The notes: generated by a model from the letters alone, not told the origin. A DNA stretch of 58,979 bases from an uncultured Fretibacterium sp. (GCA_937915835.1 CALGHA010000129.1:1-58979), one strand, 5' to 3'. Positions 16,641 to 26,143 are shown, counted from the first letter of the stretch. Numbers and translations are program-made.

Positions 16641-16674
16641 AAAAAATTTCCCCCTCAGCTTGAGACTAAAGGGG
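16641..16674 (-). terminator. Terminator of the DapA-family gene
   Basis: On the minus strand CCCCTT pairs with GAGGGG around a short loop (16671-16674 with 16650-16654 as core) and is followed by AAATTTTTT. Same TTCCCCCT-type hairpin as at 14933, 29268 and 40073. Confidence 0.7.
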
Positions 16675-16691
16675 ACAAAAATTATTCTATC

Positions 16692-17582
16692 TTACTTTAA
16701 TAATCCGATATTCTTCATTACAACTTCAAGTTTTGCGTGCTGTTCGGGCGTTAACGGCTGAATAGGTTCCGCGCATTTCCCTACGTTATGACCTATCATG
16801 TTCAGAGCCTCTTTAATCACAACCGGGAAGCTCCCCATGTTCGTGGCAATTCGTAACTCGCTGAGCTTGAATTGTGCTTCGAGTGCCGCGTCATAATTCT
16901 TGTTGATAAAATTCTCGTAAATATCGACAGCAATTCTCGGCGCAATATTCCCGCATGATGTTATCGCTCCGGCCGCACCATACCACAGAGCCGCGTAAAT
17001 CAGAGTGTCACGTCCCATTAAGACGCAAAATTCGGGATTGTCGCGCGTTAACCTGATATATTCTTCGCTGTTCGTCATGTCTCCGGTTGAATCTTTTACG
17101 GCGATGATATTTTTCACTTTCGCGAGTTTTTGAATTGTCTCGGGAGCAACTGTTACGTTCGTCTTGGGCTTGTTGTTGTAAATTACAATCGGAAGGCTCG
17201 TAGCGTCGGCAATCTTACGGTAATAAGCCTCAACTTCAGCTTGTGTCTGACTAACGAACATCGGAGTTAATACGCTCAAGGCATCAACTTTCACGTCTTC
17301 AGCAATCTTCGCTAACTCAATCGCGCCCTTCGGAGTAATATGATTAGCTCCGGCGTAAATGTCCATTTTTCCGCGAGCATATTCACATGTAACTTCGAGG
17401 ACATGACGATAAAAACCGTTATCGAAAGCGTAAAATTCTCCTGAAGTCCCAAAAGGGAAAACGCCGTGAATGCCGTTGTCAATGAAGTATTGCAAAAGTT
17501 TCTTGTATTCATCCTCTTTGAAATTGCCGTTGTCATCAAAAGGAGTTACAACAGGAATAACTATACCATGAGGCTTGAACAT
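16692..17582 (-). CDS. DapA-family lyase/aldolase, possibly acting on aldarate breakdown
   Basis: 296 residues, a complete TIM barrel of the dihydrodipicolinate synthase/N-acetylneuraminate lyase superfamily. G-T-S-G-E (phosphate/carboxylate binding) is near residue 45, Y-N-N-K-P (catalytic Tyr) near 135 and the Schiff-base lysine in I-A-V-K-D-S-T near 162. Members make dihydrodipicolinate, split sialic acid, or dehydrate/decarboxylate 5-dehydro-4-deoxyglucarate. Because gudD (40 kb) and garD (29 kb) in this window both produce 5-dehydro-4-deoxyglucarate, that substrate is attractive, but the genes are not adjacent and the sequence alone does not decide. Transcribed singly, with its own terminator. 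Confidence 0.82.
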   Translation of the reverse strand: MFKPHGIVIPVVTPFDDNGNFKEDEYKKLLQYFIDNGIHGVFPFGTSGEFYAFDNGFYRHVLEVTCEYARGKMDIYAGANHITPKGAIELAKIAEDVKVDALSVLTPMFVSQTQAEVEAYYRKIADATSLPIVIYNNKPKTNVTVAPETIQKLAKVKNIIAVKDSTGDMTNSEEYIRLTRDNPEFCVLMGRDTLIYAALWYGAAGAITSCGNIAPRIAVDIYENFINKNYDAALEAQFKLSELRIATNMGSFPVVIKEALNMIGHNVGKCAEPIQPLTPEQHAKLEVVMKNIGLLK

Positions 17583-17728
17583 GATTAAAGAATTTCCCCT
17601 CTCGTAATATAAAATTATTTTGCGGTAAAGATATTATACACGGAAAAATTAAGGCTGTTTGTGAAAAATTTGCGGTTATTATAGAATTACAATCATAAAA
17701 ATTTTTTCACAATAGGGAGGATATTATT

Positions 17729-19051
17729 ATGTTCAGAAAAATAGCTTTGCTCATGCTGTTGACAATTTGCTTTGTTCCGGCTGTGTGGGCAGATGATGAA
17801 CCCGTACCCGCCGAAAACTCAGAGGCAGTTGCTGAAGAAGTCGTTGAAAATGTTGAAGCAGTTGAAGCCGAAGAGCAAGACCCCGTTGTAATCCGTGAGA
17901 ACGCACTTAACCAGAAAGAAGCAGAACTTGAGGAACTTTCAGCGTCATTAAGCGAACGTGAAGCAAGTTTAGTTCAGCGTGAGAAGGAATTTGCATCACG
18001 TGCCGCAACTCTTGCTGTTGAGAGCCGAAAAATTTCCGGGACTAACGCAGTCTTGCTTGGACGAGAAACTCAGGTTAATGAACGCGAAAAGGAAATTATG
18101 GCCAGAGAAGCAGGATTAGCACGCCGCGAAATGGCATTTGCTCAGGAAAGCCAGAAATTCACGGAAGCGTCATCAATATTGGCCGGACGTGAAGCCGATT
18201 TAGCAAAACGTGAAGCCGAGCTAGCAACTCGTGAAGCTGAACTCAACGCGAAAATTTCAGCCAAAGAAGAAGCCGACAAACTTACAGCACGAGAAGCAGA
18301 CTTAGTAAAACGTGAGGCGGCATTAACAGAACGTGAAGACACGACGAACAGATTAAACACTCTTGAAGCTGAATTAAACGAGAAAGATACAGCGTTGAAG
18401 GCTCGTGAAGAAGCTGTTGCATCACGTGAGAGCGCAGTAAACGAACAGGAGCAGAAACTTTCTGAGGCAACAAAGGAAGTCAGCGACCATGAGGCTGAAC
18501 TCGCAAAGAAAGAAACGGAATTAACAGCGCGAGAAAATGACTTGAACGCGAAAAATGAGAAGCTCGACACTGACACTTCAGCTTTGACAGCACGAGAAGC
18601 CGCATTAATCAACCGTGAAGCCGAAGCCAGCAGAAAAGCCGCCGAAGTTGCCGAGATGGAGACGCTCATTAAAGAACTTCCTGCGTTCGACCCGAATAGT
18701 TCAACCGAAGCCGCAATGATTTTGACTTATCCGTTACCGGCCGCAAGAAGACGTGAATTAATCGCAATGCAGAGAGAGGCTTATACTCGTTACAGCTCGA
18801 ATAGAATTACTCAAGCTCTCGAGGCTTATGGTGAAGCAGCTGACGCAGAACCTCAGGTGAATTATCTTGCAGCTTACTGGGCAGCATTATCGGCAAGCAG
18901 ACTTAATAATCGCAGAACTGACGCTTTAAACTGGGTAAATCGTGCGCTTGAGATTAATCCGGATTACCGACCGGCTCAGGAATTGAAGCGTAGACTTGAG
19001 ACACCAGCACGTCCGGCAACTAATCAGCAGAGAAGACGTACAACACGTTAA
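17729..19051 (+). CDS. Exported coiled-coil protein with C-terminal TPR-like region
   Basis: 440 residues. Signal peptide (hydrophobic core 5-18, cleavage at V-W-A-D), a short acidic stretch rich in E and V (22-50), then about 270 residues of almost uninterrupted coiled coil built on repeats of the form R-E-A-E-L and L-A-K-R-E-A. From about 340 a TPR-like segment follows (A-L-E-A-Y-G-E-A-A-D-A-E-P, A-L-N-W-V-N-R-A-L-E-I-N-P-D-Y) and a basic tail R-R-R-T-T-R. Predicted periplasmic, perhaps spanning the envelope or organising cell-surface assembly. I know no named homologue. Start at an ATG with GGGAGG upstream; it is followed by a terminator and dnaJ. Confidence 0.85.
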   Translation: MFRKIALLMLLTICFVPAVWADDEPVPAENSEAVAEEVVENVEAVEAEEQDPVVIRENALNQKEAELEELSASLSEREASLVQREKEFASRAATLAVESRKISGTNAVLLGRETQVNEREKEIMAREAGLARREMAFAQESQKFTEASSILAGREADLAKREAELATREAELNAKISAKEEADKLTAREADLVKREAALTEREDTTNRLNTLEAELNEKDTALKAREEAVASRESAVNEQEQKLSEATKEVSDHEAELAKKETELTARENDLNAKNEKLDTDTSALTAREAALINREAEASRKAAEVAEMETLIKELPAFDPNSSTEAAMILTYPLPAARRRELIAMQREAYTRYSSNRITQALEAYGEAADAEPQVNYLAAYWAALSASRLNNRRTDALNWVNRALEINPDYRPAQELKRRLETPARPATNQQRRRTTR

Positions 19052-19079
19052 TTTTTCGCAGAGAAAGTATATATTTATG

Positions 19080-19108
19080 CCCCTCTGACGAAGGAGGGGT
19101 AATTTTTT
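19080..19108 (+). terminator. Rho-independent terminator
   Basis: CCCCTC (19080-19085) pairs with GAGGGG (19094-19099), followed by TAATTTTTT. It ends the coiled-coil gene transcript in front of dnaJ. Confidence 0.8.
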
Positions 19109-19128
19109 AGGAAGAAGGGCTTTAACGT

Positions 19129-20268
19129 TTGGAGGATTTATACGAAATTTTAGGGGTTTCACGCGACGCATCACAGGACGAAATCAAGAAGGCTTATAGA
19201 AAACTTGCGAAACAGTATCACCCGGATATAAACAAAGAGCCTGGAGCTGAGGAGAAATACAAAAAGATTAACGCGGCTTATACAGTCCTGAATGATCCGG
19301 AGAAGCGTGCACGTTATGACCAGTTCGGAACGACTAATCCCAACTCGGATCCTTTTGGAGGAATGGGCGGCATGGGCGGTATGGACTTTACGGATTTATT
19401 CGGGGATATTTTCTCTCAGGCTTTCGGCGGAGGTTTCTCAAGTTCACGTCGTCAATCAAACCCGAACGCTCCTCGTCAGGGTGATGATATTGAGATGATC
19501 GTGAACGTTACTCTTCTGGAAGCGATGAAGGGAGTTACGCGCGATATTGACGTTCAGAAATGGGAAAACTGCCAGCATTGTAACGGAACAGGAGCTAAGC
19601 CGGGAACTAAAGCCGAAACTTGTCCGCGTTGTCATGGTCAAGGCCAGGTTAGACAGTCTCAGCAAAGTTTGTTCGGCCAATTCGTGAGCATTACAACTTG
19701 TCCGGAGTGTCATGGCAAGGGAAAAATCATCAAGGAAAAATGCGACGAATGTAAGGGCAAGGGACAAATTCGCAAGAAACATAAACTTGAGGTGAAAATT
19801 CCTGCTGGAGTAAGTCGCGGAACGAGAATGAGGATTGCCGGAGCCGGAGAAGAAGGAATTAACGGAGGGCCTGCCGGAGATTTATATCTGATTATTGACG
19901 TTGAAGTTGACCCGAATTTTTCACGCGACGGAGCGGATTTGCACACAAGCCTTGTTCTCACATATCCTCAAGCTGTCTTAGGAACTGAAGCGAAAATTAA
20001 GACTTTGGACGGAAATATCGAGACTATAAACGTTCCTGCCGGGACTTCACACGGTCAAGTCTTGAAGCTCAAAGGTAAAGGAATGCCGAAGCTAAACACG
20101 TTCCCGAGTTCATCAGGAGATTTATACGCTCATGTTTATATCGAAATTCCTACGAAATTGACCGACAAACAACGAGAGTTGATAAAATCTCTTGCTGACG
20201 AAATGCAGGCTCCTGTGAGTGAAAATCAAGAGGGATTTTTCGACAAGTTCAAGAATTTGTTTAAATGA
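19129..20268 (+). CDS. dnaJ: Chaperone protein DnaJ
   Basis: 379 residues, TTG start. J domain 1-66 with the H-P-D motif at 31-33, a G/F-rich linker (about 73-108), the zinc domain with four C-x2-C-x-G-x-G repeats (C-Q-H-C-N-G-T-G, C-P-R-C-H-G-Q-G, C-P-E-C-H-G-K-G, C-D-E-C-K-G-K-G), and the C-terminal substrate-binding domains. This is a full type I DnaJ that stimulates DnaK ATPase and delivers unfolded proteins. dnaK and grpE are not next to it; instead acpS overlaps its stop (ATGA) and slipin and alaS follow, an operon with four different roles. Confidence 0.96.
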   Translation: MEDLYEILGVSRDASQDEIKKAYRKLAKQYHPDINKEPGAEEKYKKINAAYTVLNDPEKRARYDQFGTTNPNSDPFGGMGGMGGMDFTDLFGDIFSQAFGGGFSSSRRQSNPNAPRQGDDIEMIVNVTLLEAMKGVTRDIDVQKWENCQHCNGTGAKPGTKAETCPRCHGQGQVRQSQQSLFGQFVSITTCPECHGKGKIIKEKCDECKGKGQIRKKHKLEVKIPAGVSRGTRMRIAGAGEEGINGGPAGDLYLIIDVEVDPNFSRDGADLHTSLVLTYPQAVLGTEAKIKTLDGNIETINVPAGTSHGQVLKLKGKGMPKLNTFPSSSGDLYAHVYIEIPTKLTDKQRELIKSLADEMQAPVSENQEGFFDKFKNLFK

Positions 20269-20654
20269 TTACGGGAATTGGTGTAGACATCTGCGAAATC
20301 TCCAGAATAAAGCGCGCGTTGCAATCCGAACACTTCAGGCAAAAAATTTACACTCCTGAAGAAATCGCATATTGTGAAGCTAAAGGAACAAAAAAGTTTG
20401 AGAGTTATGCTTCAGGTTTCGCGGCACGTGAAGCGTTCTGTAAAGCGTCAGGAATTCCCTTAATGTTCGTGATGGACGCAAATAATTTCTCGTTAATCCG
20501 TGATAACGGCAAGCCTTCAATAAAACTCTCAGGGAAACTTGAAGCCTTCAACGAGAGCTTAAACGGGAAAATTTTTGTCTCAGTCTCTCATGACGGGGAT
20601 TATGTCTGCGCAATGGTTGTAATAGAAAGTGAGGAAAAACATTATGGTAATTGA
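20265..20654 (+). CDS. acpS: Holo-[acyl-carrier-protein] synthase
   Basis: 129 residues, the usual size. It begins I-T-G-I-G-V-D-I-C-E-I-S-R-I (metal-binding Asp8) and contains F-A-A-R-E-A-F-C-K-A-S-G with the second metal-binding Glu, the two signatures of the 4'-phosphopantetheinyl transferase AcpS family, plus V-S-V-S-H-D near the end. It moves the phosphopantetheine arm of CoA onto a serine of ACP, switching on fatty-acid synthesis. The ATG overlaps the dnaJ stop by four bases (ATGA), and its own end overlaps the slipin start. Confidence 0.95.
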   Translation: MITGIGVDICEISRIKRALQSEHFRQKIYTPEEIAYCEAKGTKKFESYASGFAAREAFCKASGIPLMFVMDANNFSLIRDNGKPSIKLSGKLEAFNESLNGKIFVSVSHDGDYVCAMVVIESEEKHYGN

Positions 20655-21447
20655 TATCAGCGGAGTAAGTTCGATTATGTCAAGTCTTGGAAGTATTTTT
20701 GTCGCCGGTTTCGTGTTATTGATAATTCTGTCGTCGGCAATAAAAGTTGTTCCCGAATACCGCAGAATTGTTCTGTTCAGATTAGGCCGTCTTGTCGGAA
20801 GTCGCGGGCCCGGAATTGTCTTTATCGTTCCGTTTATTGATCGTTCAGTAACGGTTGACTTGAGAATTTTGACGCTCGATGTTCCAGTTCAAGAGGTCAT
20901 CACGAAAGATAACGTTGCTATAAAAGTTAATGCCGTCGTATATTTTCGCGTTCTTGACCCGGCACGTTCGGTTGTTGAGGTTGAGAATTATATCGTCGCA
21001 ACAAGTCAGCTTGCACAGACAACTTTACGCTCGGTTGTAGGTTCGGTTGAACTCGACGAAGTTTTGTCATCACGCGAGAAAATTAATCAGGAGTTGCAAA
21101 AAATTATTGACGAACGCACGGACCCTTGGGGCATAAAAGTTAGCGCGGTTGAGGTCAAGGAGTTAGAGCTTCCGGAGGGAATGAAACGCGCAATGGCTCG
21201 ACAGGCTGAGGCTGAACGTGAGAGACGAGCGAAGATTATTGCGGCAGAAGGAGAATTACAGGCGGCAGAAAAACTTTCAGAGGCTGCAAAGAAAATGGAG
21301 GCTTCACCTGTAACGTTGCAATTGAGATATTTACAGACAATCCGGGAAATTTCAGGAGAACGCAACACGACAACTTTCTTCCCGATACCTGTAGATTTAA
21401 TTCAGCCATTCATTGAGAAATTAAGCAGTAAGGAGACAAAAGAATAA
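20644..21447 (+). CDS. Slipin/SPFH (band 7) membrane protein
   Basis: 267 residues from the ATG at 20644 (AGGA site); an in-frame GTG at 20629 is less likely. One hydrophobic segment near residues 14-34 anchors the protein, followed by the SPFH domain (V-V-P-E-Y-R-R-I-V-L-F-R-L-G-R, then G-P-G-I-V-F-I-V-P-F-I-D) and a charged helical stretch A-R-Q-A-E-A-E-R-E-R-R-A-K typical of prohibitin/stomatin assembly. Slipins form ring-like membrane scaffolds, often with an NfeD protease-like partner; no NfeD gene is nearby. Overlaps acpS by 11 bases and alaS by 1 base. Confidence 0.93.
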   Translation: MVIDISGVSSIMSSLGSIFVAGFVLLIILSSAIKVVPEYRRIVLFRLGRLVGSRGPGIVFIVPFIDRSVTVDLRILTLDVPVQEVITKDNVAIKVNAVVYFRVLDPARSVVEVENYIVATSQLAQTTLRSVVGSVELDEVLSSREKINQELQKIIDERTDPWGIKVSAVEVKELELPEGMKRAMARQAEAERERRAKIIAAEGELQAAEKLSEAAKKMEASPVTLQLRYLQTIREISGERNTTTFFPIPVDLIQPFIEKLSSKETKE

Positions 21448-24089
21448 TGCAATACCGAAAAGCCCGTGAATTACGGGAAATGTTCATAAAATTTTGGGAG
21501 GAGAAGGGCGCAAAACATCTTGAGAGTTTCTCGCTCGTGCCTGAAGATCCTTCACTCTTATTCACGATTGCCGGAATGGTTCCGTTGAAGCCGTATTACT
21601 TGGGAATTAAGGAGCCTGAATATCCGCGCGTCGTAACGTGTCAAAAATGCGTCAGGACTAATGATATTGAGAACGTCGGCAGGACAGCGAGACATCATAC
21701 GTTTTTCGAGATGTTGGGAAATTTTTCATGGGGAAGTTATTTCAAGCATGAGGCTATAACTTGGGCTTGGGAATTCTTGACCGAGCGAATTGGCCTTGAC
21801 CCGGAGAGATTATACGCGACAATTTACCTTGATGACGACGAGGCTTTTAACGTCTGGAATAAAGAAGTCGGACTTCCAGCTGAGAAAATTTACCGTTTCG
21901 GCCAAGATGATAATTACTGGTTCATGGGTGAAACTGGACCATGCGGGCCGTGTTCGGAGATTTATTACGACAGGGGAGAAAAATATTCTTGCGGAAAAGA
22001 AACTTGCGGGGTTGGCTGTGACTGTGACAGATACATGGAAATCTGGAACCTCGTATTTACCCAGTTTGACCGACAAAAAGACGGGAGTTTGCCTTTGCTT
22101 CCTCACAAGAATATTGATACGGGAATGGGACTTGAACGTTTAGCTTCGGTAATTCAGGAAGTTGATACGGATTACGAGACCGATTTATTCACGCCGTTAA
22201 TTGAGCACACATGCAAGAGAGCCGGCATAACTTACGGTAATAATCCTCGCGATGATATGGCCGTTCGAGTGATTGCGGATCACGTGAGAAGCGTTGTGTT
22301 TATGATGGCCGACGGAGTTTTGCCGCTTAATGATGGGATGGGCTATGTATTAAGAAGATTATTGCGCAGGGCTGTGAGATTTGGGAAGTTGTTAAATTTT
22401 GACGGCTTATTCCTGAACGAATACGTGCCTATATTAATTGATATTATGGGCAATCCTTACAGGGAATTAATCACGCAAAGGCCGGTAATCGAGCAAATTA
22501 TCAATCTTGAAGAGGAAAAGTTCAACAAGACGCTCAAACAGGGAACGGAATTATTCGACGAGGAAATTTCGCATTTGAAGGCTCAAGGCATTAATCAAAT
22601 TCCCGGCGATGTAATTTTCACACTTTATGACACTTACGGTTTCCCGCCCGAACTTACGCAAGAAATGGCCGAAGAACAGAATTTTACGCTCGATAAAGAG
22701 GGCTTCAAAGCCGCAATGAATGAACAAAGGGAACGCGCAAGAGCTTCAAGCAAACAGAAAAAGAGTGCATTAGCCGGAGATATTTACACGGAGCTTGAGA
22801 ACGAGAACGGAGCTACGAAATTTACAGGCTATGAGAAATTCACGGACGGCGGAAAAGTTCTTGCTTTGATTAACTCTGACGGAAGAATTGACACAATAAC
22901 AGGCCCGGCGGAATTTGAAATTGTGCTTGACGTAACGCCATTTTACCCGGAACGCGGCGGAGAAGTTGGTGACACCGGAACAATTAAGATAAACAATCTC
23001 AGCTTGAAAGTTCTGAACACTACACCGCACGGAAAAATAATAGTTCACTCTGTAAAGCTCGAGACTGAAGGCAAAATTAGTGTGAACGATGAGGCAATTT
23101 GTCTTGTCGATAACGAACGAAGAAAGGCAATACGCCGTAATCACACAGCGACGCATTTATTGCACGAGGCATTAGGCAGAGTATTAGGTCGTCACGTCAG
23201 ACAAGCGGGTTCACTTGTTGCGGATGAATTTTTGCGGTTTGACTTTACCCATCATTCGCCGGTTACTGATGAGGAAATTGCGGAAACTGAGAAAATTATC
23301 AATGCCGAGATTTTAGCGAACGTTGAAGTTGATATTTCCGAACACTCAAAGCATGAAGCTCAAGCGCTCGGAGCAAAAGCCTTATTCGATGAGAAATACG
23401 GCGACGTTGTTAGAGTTGTTAATGTCCCTGACTTCTCTATGGAACTTTGCGGAGGACTTCATGTTAAACGCACTGGCGACATTGGGGGCTTTAAGATTTT
23501 GCGCGAGGAGAACATAGGTTCAGGAACTCGGAGAATTTTAGCGACTACAGGAATGAATATCTTGACGATACTCCAGAAGTTATTTGCTCTGAGAAATTCC
23601 CTGACTGCATTACTCGCTACTGATGAAGACAATCTCAAGGATAAGGCCCAAACTCTGATTGACGACATGAAGACTATGAGGAGCCAAATTCAAGCCGCGA
23701 AGCTCCGTGAATTATTAGAGAACTCCGAAAAGTTTCTTGAACGTGAAGAGATTAACGGCGTTTTATTCCAAGTTGGAAGATTTGCGGACATTCCGGCCAA
23801 TATGTTACGTGATATTGGCGACAAAGCACGCGCGAGACCTGAAGCAAACGTTGTAATTCTCTCGTCAAGAAATACTGAGGATAATTCATGCCAGATCGTT
23901 GTTATGGCCGATGATAAAGCTGTAAATATGGGCGTTAATGCTGGAGCTTTAGTGAAGGAAGCATGCGCAGTGTTAGGAGGCAAGGGCGGCGGAAGAAAGA
24001 ATGTTGCTCAAGGCGGCGGCCGTGAAGGCGAAAAACTTGAACAAGCCTTGAATGGAGTTCGTGAGCAAATAAAATCTCAAGTGAAGTAA
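21447..24089 (+). CDS. alaS: Alanine--tRNA ligase
   Basis: 880 residues, full length. The class II catalytic core is at the N-terminus (H-H-T-F-F-E-M-L-G-N-F-S-W-G, motif 2 region; G-M-G-L-E-R-L near motif 3), the editing domain carries the zinc-binding H-T-A-T-H-L-L-H and the matching C-G-G-L-H-V, and the C-terminal part ends with the Gly-rich G-G-K-G-G-G-R-K-N C-Ala region. It charges tRNA-Ala and hydrolyses mischarged Ser/Gly. Start codon overlaps the slipin stop (TAATG). Strong terminator behind it, so it closes the dnaJ operon. Confidence 0.97.
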   Translation: MQYRKARELREMFIKFWEEKGAKHLESFSLVPEDPSLLFTIAGMVPLKPYYLGIKEPEYPRVVTCQKCVRTNDIENVGRTARHHTFFEMLGNFSWGSYFKHEAITWAWEFLTERIGLDPERLYATIYLDDDEAFNVWNKEVGLPAEKIYRFGQDDNYWFMGETGPCGPCSEIYYDRGEKYSCGKETCGVGCDCDRYMEIWNLVFTQFDRQKDGSLPLLPHKNIDTGMGLERLASVIQEVDTDYETDLFTPLIEHTCKRAGITYGNNPRDDMAVRVIADHVRSVVFMMADGVLPLNDGMGYVLRRLLRRAVRFGKLLNFDGLFLNEYVPILIDIMGNPYRELITQRPVIEQIINLEEEKFNKTLKQGTELFDEEISHLKAQGINQIPGDVIFTLYDTYGFPPELTQEMAEEQNFTLDKEGFKAAMNEQRERARASSKQKKSALAGDIYTELENENGATKFTGYEKFTDGGKVLALINSDGRIDTITGPAEFEIVLDVTPFYPERGGEVGDTGTIKINNLSLKVLNTTPHGKIIVHSVKLETEGKISVNDEAICLVDNERRKAIRRNHTATHLLHEALGRVLGRHVRQAGSLVADEFLRFDFTHHSPVTDEEIAETEKIINAEILANVEVDISEHSKHEAQALGAKALFDEKYGDVVRVVNVPDFSMELCGGLHVKRTGDIGGFKILREENIGSGTRRILATTGMNILTILQKLFALRNSLTALLATDEDNLKDKAQTLIDDMKTMRSQIQAAKLRELLENSEKFLEREEINGVLFQVGRFADIPANMLRDIGDKARARPEANVVILSSRNTEDNSCQIVVMADDKAVNMGVNAGALVKEACAVLGGKGGGRKNVAQGGGREGEKLEQALNGVREQIKSQVK

Positions 24090-24099
24090 AAATTTTGAC

Positions 24100-24136
24100 A
24101 CCGTCGGAGGATAAACAACTTCGGCGGTAATTTTTT
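24100..24136 (+). terminator. Strong Rho-independent terminator after alaS
   Basis: ACCGTCGGAG (24100-24109) pairs over all ten bases with CTTCGGCGGT (24119-24128), two of them G-U, followed by AATTTTTT. Confidence 0.88.
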
Positions 24137-24188
24137 CGCGAGTTTAAATATTAATAATCCTGCAAATATTAAGACTTATTCAAGCCCG

Positions 24189-24216
24189 TTCACAACTAGA
24201 TTTATTCATGTATACT
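24189..24216 (+). promoter_or_regulatory. Promoter of the symporter-sda cluster
   Basis: TTCACA (24189-24194), 16-base spacer, TATACT (24211-24216), 41 bases before the symporter ATG. Confidence 0.55.
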
Positions 24217-24257
24217 TTGCTTATTCCATAAAATTTTTCAGGGGTTAAAACTTTATC

Positions 24258-25448
24258 ATGAAGATGGGTTTAGTTCCAAAATTAATTATCGCCATAATCG
24301 TCGGTATTCTAATCGGAATGTATTTGCCGTTATGGGTATGTCGGACGGTCGTAACAGCTTCGGGAATTTTCAGCACGTTCTTGAAGTTCGTAATCCCGTT
24401 AATGATTTTGGCTTATGTCACTATGGGAATTGCGGATCTCTCACAGGGAGCCGGAAAATTGTTAATCATCACGGTAATTCTCGCTTATGGTTCAACGCTG
24501 ATTGCAGGGAGCGCATCGTTTTTAATCTCAAATTCACTTTTTCCAAGTTTTATGAGTCCCGACGCTCTCGCGAAAATTCAGGCAACAGCGGATAAATCCG
24601 TAGCAAGTTATTTCTCGCTCTCAATTCCGCCTTTACTCGATACACTTTCGGCTGTTGTTATGGCGTTTATGCTTGGATTATGTCTCTCATCAATGAAGGG
24701 TAAAGAAATAGGAATGTCGCTCTACAACGGCATGAAGGATTTTTCGGGCATAATCGATAAAGTTTTAAATCACGTAATTGTCCCGTTACTGCCTCTTTAT
24801 ATCTGCGGAACATTCGTTGACATGACTTATTCGGGGAAGACATTTACGATTTTGGGCATTCTCTGGAAAGTTTTCTTAGTCGTAATCGCCATGCATTTAT
24901 GCTACATAGTAATTCAGTTCATCATAGCCGGAGCCTTCAGCGGGAAAAATCCCATCAAGTTAATCATCAATCAAATTCCCGGATATGCAACAGCTTTAGG
25001 CACGCAATCTTCAGCCGCGACAATCCCCGTAAACTTAAAGTGTGCAGAACATGACGGAATAAGCGCAGAAATTCGTAACTTCGTAGTCCCATTATGCGCG
25101 AATATTCACATGTGCGGCTCAATGATTACGATTACGGCTTGTGCTACAGCAGTCTGCATGATGAATAATTTACCGATTAATCTCGCTACAGTTGTTCCGT
25201 TCATAATGACGCTAGGCGTTGCAATGGTAGCTTCTCCTGGTGCTCCTGGCGGTTCGATTATGACGGCGTTGCCATTTTTATACATGATATTTGGAACTGA
25301 AGCCGGAGATCCGAACGGGCCAATTTGCGCAATCATGGTAGCGTTATACATCACTCAAGACAGCTTCGGAACAGCATGTAACGTTTCAGGTGATAATGCA
25401 ATCGGTGTAGTTGTCGATGCGATTTATACGAAGTGGATTAAGGCATGA
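24258..25448 (+). CDS. Dicarboxylate/amino acid:cation symporter (DAACS family)
   Basis: 396 residues with about eight hydrophobic segments and the two re-entrant loop regions of the family. The Ser-rich G-T-Q-S-S-A-A-T-I-P near residue 255 corresponds to the first hairpin loop; P-L-C-A-N-I-H-M-C-G and the S-P-G-A-P-G-G segment to the substrate and cation-binding part (usual motif N-M-D-G is here N-I-H-M-C-G). It imports an acidic or small neutral amino acid with Na+ or H+. The stop overlaps the sdaAB start (ATGA) and serine dehydratase genes follow, so serine or threonine is the likely substrate. It stands closer to the SstT-like and short DAACS members than to GltP by its length. Confidence 0.88.
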   Translation: MKMGLVPKLIIAIIVGILIGMYLPLWVCRTVVTASGIFSTFLKFVIPLMILAYVTMGIADLSQGAGKLLIITVILAYGSTLIAGSASFLISNSLFPSFMSPDALAKIQATADKSVASYFSLSIPPLLDTLSAVVMAFMLGLCLSSMKGKEIGMSLYNGMKDFSGIIDKVLNHVIVPLLPLYICGTFVDMTYSGKTFTILGILWKVFLVVIAMHLCYIVIQFIIAGAFSGKNPIKLIINQIPGYATALGTQSSAATIPVNLKCAEHDGISAEIRNFVVPLCANIHMCGSMITITACATAVCMMNNLPINLATVVPFIMTLGVAMVASPGAPGGSIMTALPFLYMIFGTEAGDPNGPICAIMVALYITQDSFGTACNVSGDNAIGVVVDAIYTKWIKA

Positions 25449-26113
25449 ACGTATTTGATATTATAGGGCCTATAATGATTGGTCCGTCGAGTTCACACAC
25501 AGCCGGAGCCGTAAGACTTGGACGAGTTGCGAATAAAGTTATGGATGGCAAGAAGCCTGCAAAGCTGGAAATAATTTTATCTGGTTCATTCGCTCGAACT
25601 TACAGAGGACACGGGACGGATCGCGCGTTATTGGCCGGAGTTATGGGTTATCACAGCTACAGTGAGGAAATCCGCGACGCTCTGGAAATCGCGAAAAATC
25701 AGGGAATTGACTATAAATTTATCGAGCAGGACATTCCCGGAGCTCATCCGAACACAGCCAGAATTTGTTTCACACTCGATGACGGTACAGAAGGAACCGT
25801 TGAGGGCGCGAGCATTGGAGGAGGCAATATCCGTGTTGACCTGGTGAACGGAATGCGTGTAGACTTTACCGGCGAAAATAACACAATCCTTGTACTTCAC
25901 TGGGACAAACCCGGAGTTATCGCGGACGTTACGGCTTTAATGAGGCTGAAATATTCTCACGTCAATATCTCGAACTTTCACCTTTCACGAAAAGAACGCG
26001 GCGGAGAAGCCTTAATGACAATTGAGATTGACGGCCAGCCTGAACCCGGAATGACAGAAGACATCAGGGGCTTAATGAACGTCATCAACGCCCTGTTAAT
26101 CCGTGCGATATAA
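25445..26113 (+). CDS. sdaAB: L-serine ammonia-lyase, iron-sulfur-dependent, beta subunit
   Basis: 222 residues. Hallmark N-terminus F-D-I-I-G-P-I-M-I-G-P-S-S-S-H-T-A-G and later S-I-G-G-G-N-I; the C-terminal third (from about 147) is an ACT-like domain starting I-L-V-L-H-W-D-K-P-G-V. With the alpha subunit it converts L-serine to pyruvate and ammonia. Overlaps the symporter gene by four bases, so uptake and first breakdown step are coupled. sdaAA follows after 45 bases, with its own promoter and operator in that gap. Confidence 0.95.
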   Translation: MNVFDIIGPIMIGPSSSHTAGAVRLGRVANKVMDGKKPAKLEIILSGSFARTYRGHGTDRALLAGVMGYHSYSEEIRDALEIAKNQGIDYKFIEQDIPGAHPNTARICFTLDDGTEGTVEGASIGGGNIRVDLVNGMRVDFTGENNTILVLHWDKPGVIADVTALMRLKYSHVNISNFHLSRKERGGEALMTIEIDGQPEPGMTEDIRGLMNVINALLIRAI

Positions 26114-26115
26114 AA

Positions 26116-26143
26116 TTGGCAGTAAAATAGAACGTGTTATATT
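26116..26143 (+). promoter_or_regulatory. sdaAA promoter overlapped by a TetR-type operator
   Basis: TTGGCA (26116-26121), 16-base spacer, TATATT (26138-26143). The 16-base site ATAGAACGTGTTATAT at 26127-26142 covers most of the spacer and the -10, a placement expected for a repressor site. Confidence 0.65.

Noticed and set aside
18142..18669. A 175-codon antisense frame rich in Ser/Ala opposite the coiled-coil gene
   Set aside because: It is the mirror image of the R-E-A-E-L codon pattern on the other strand.
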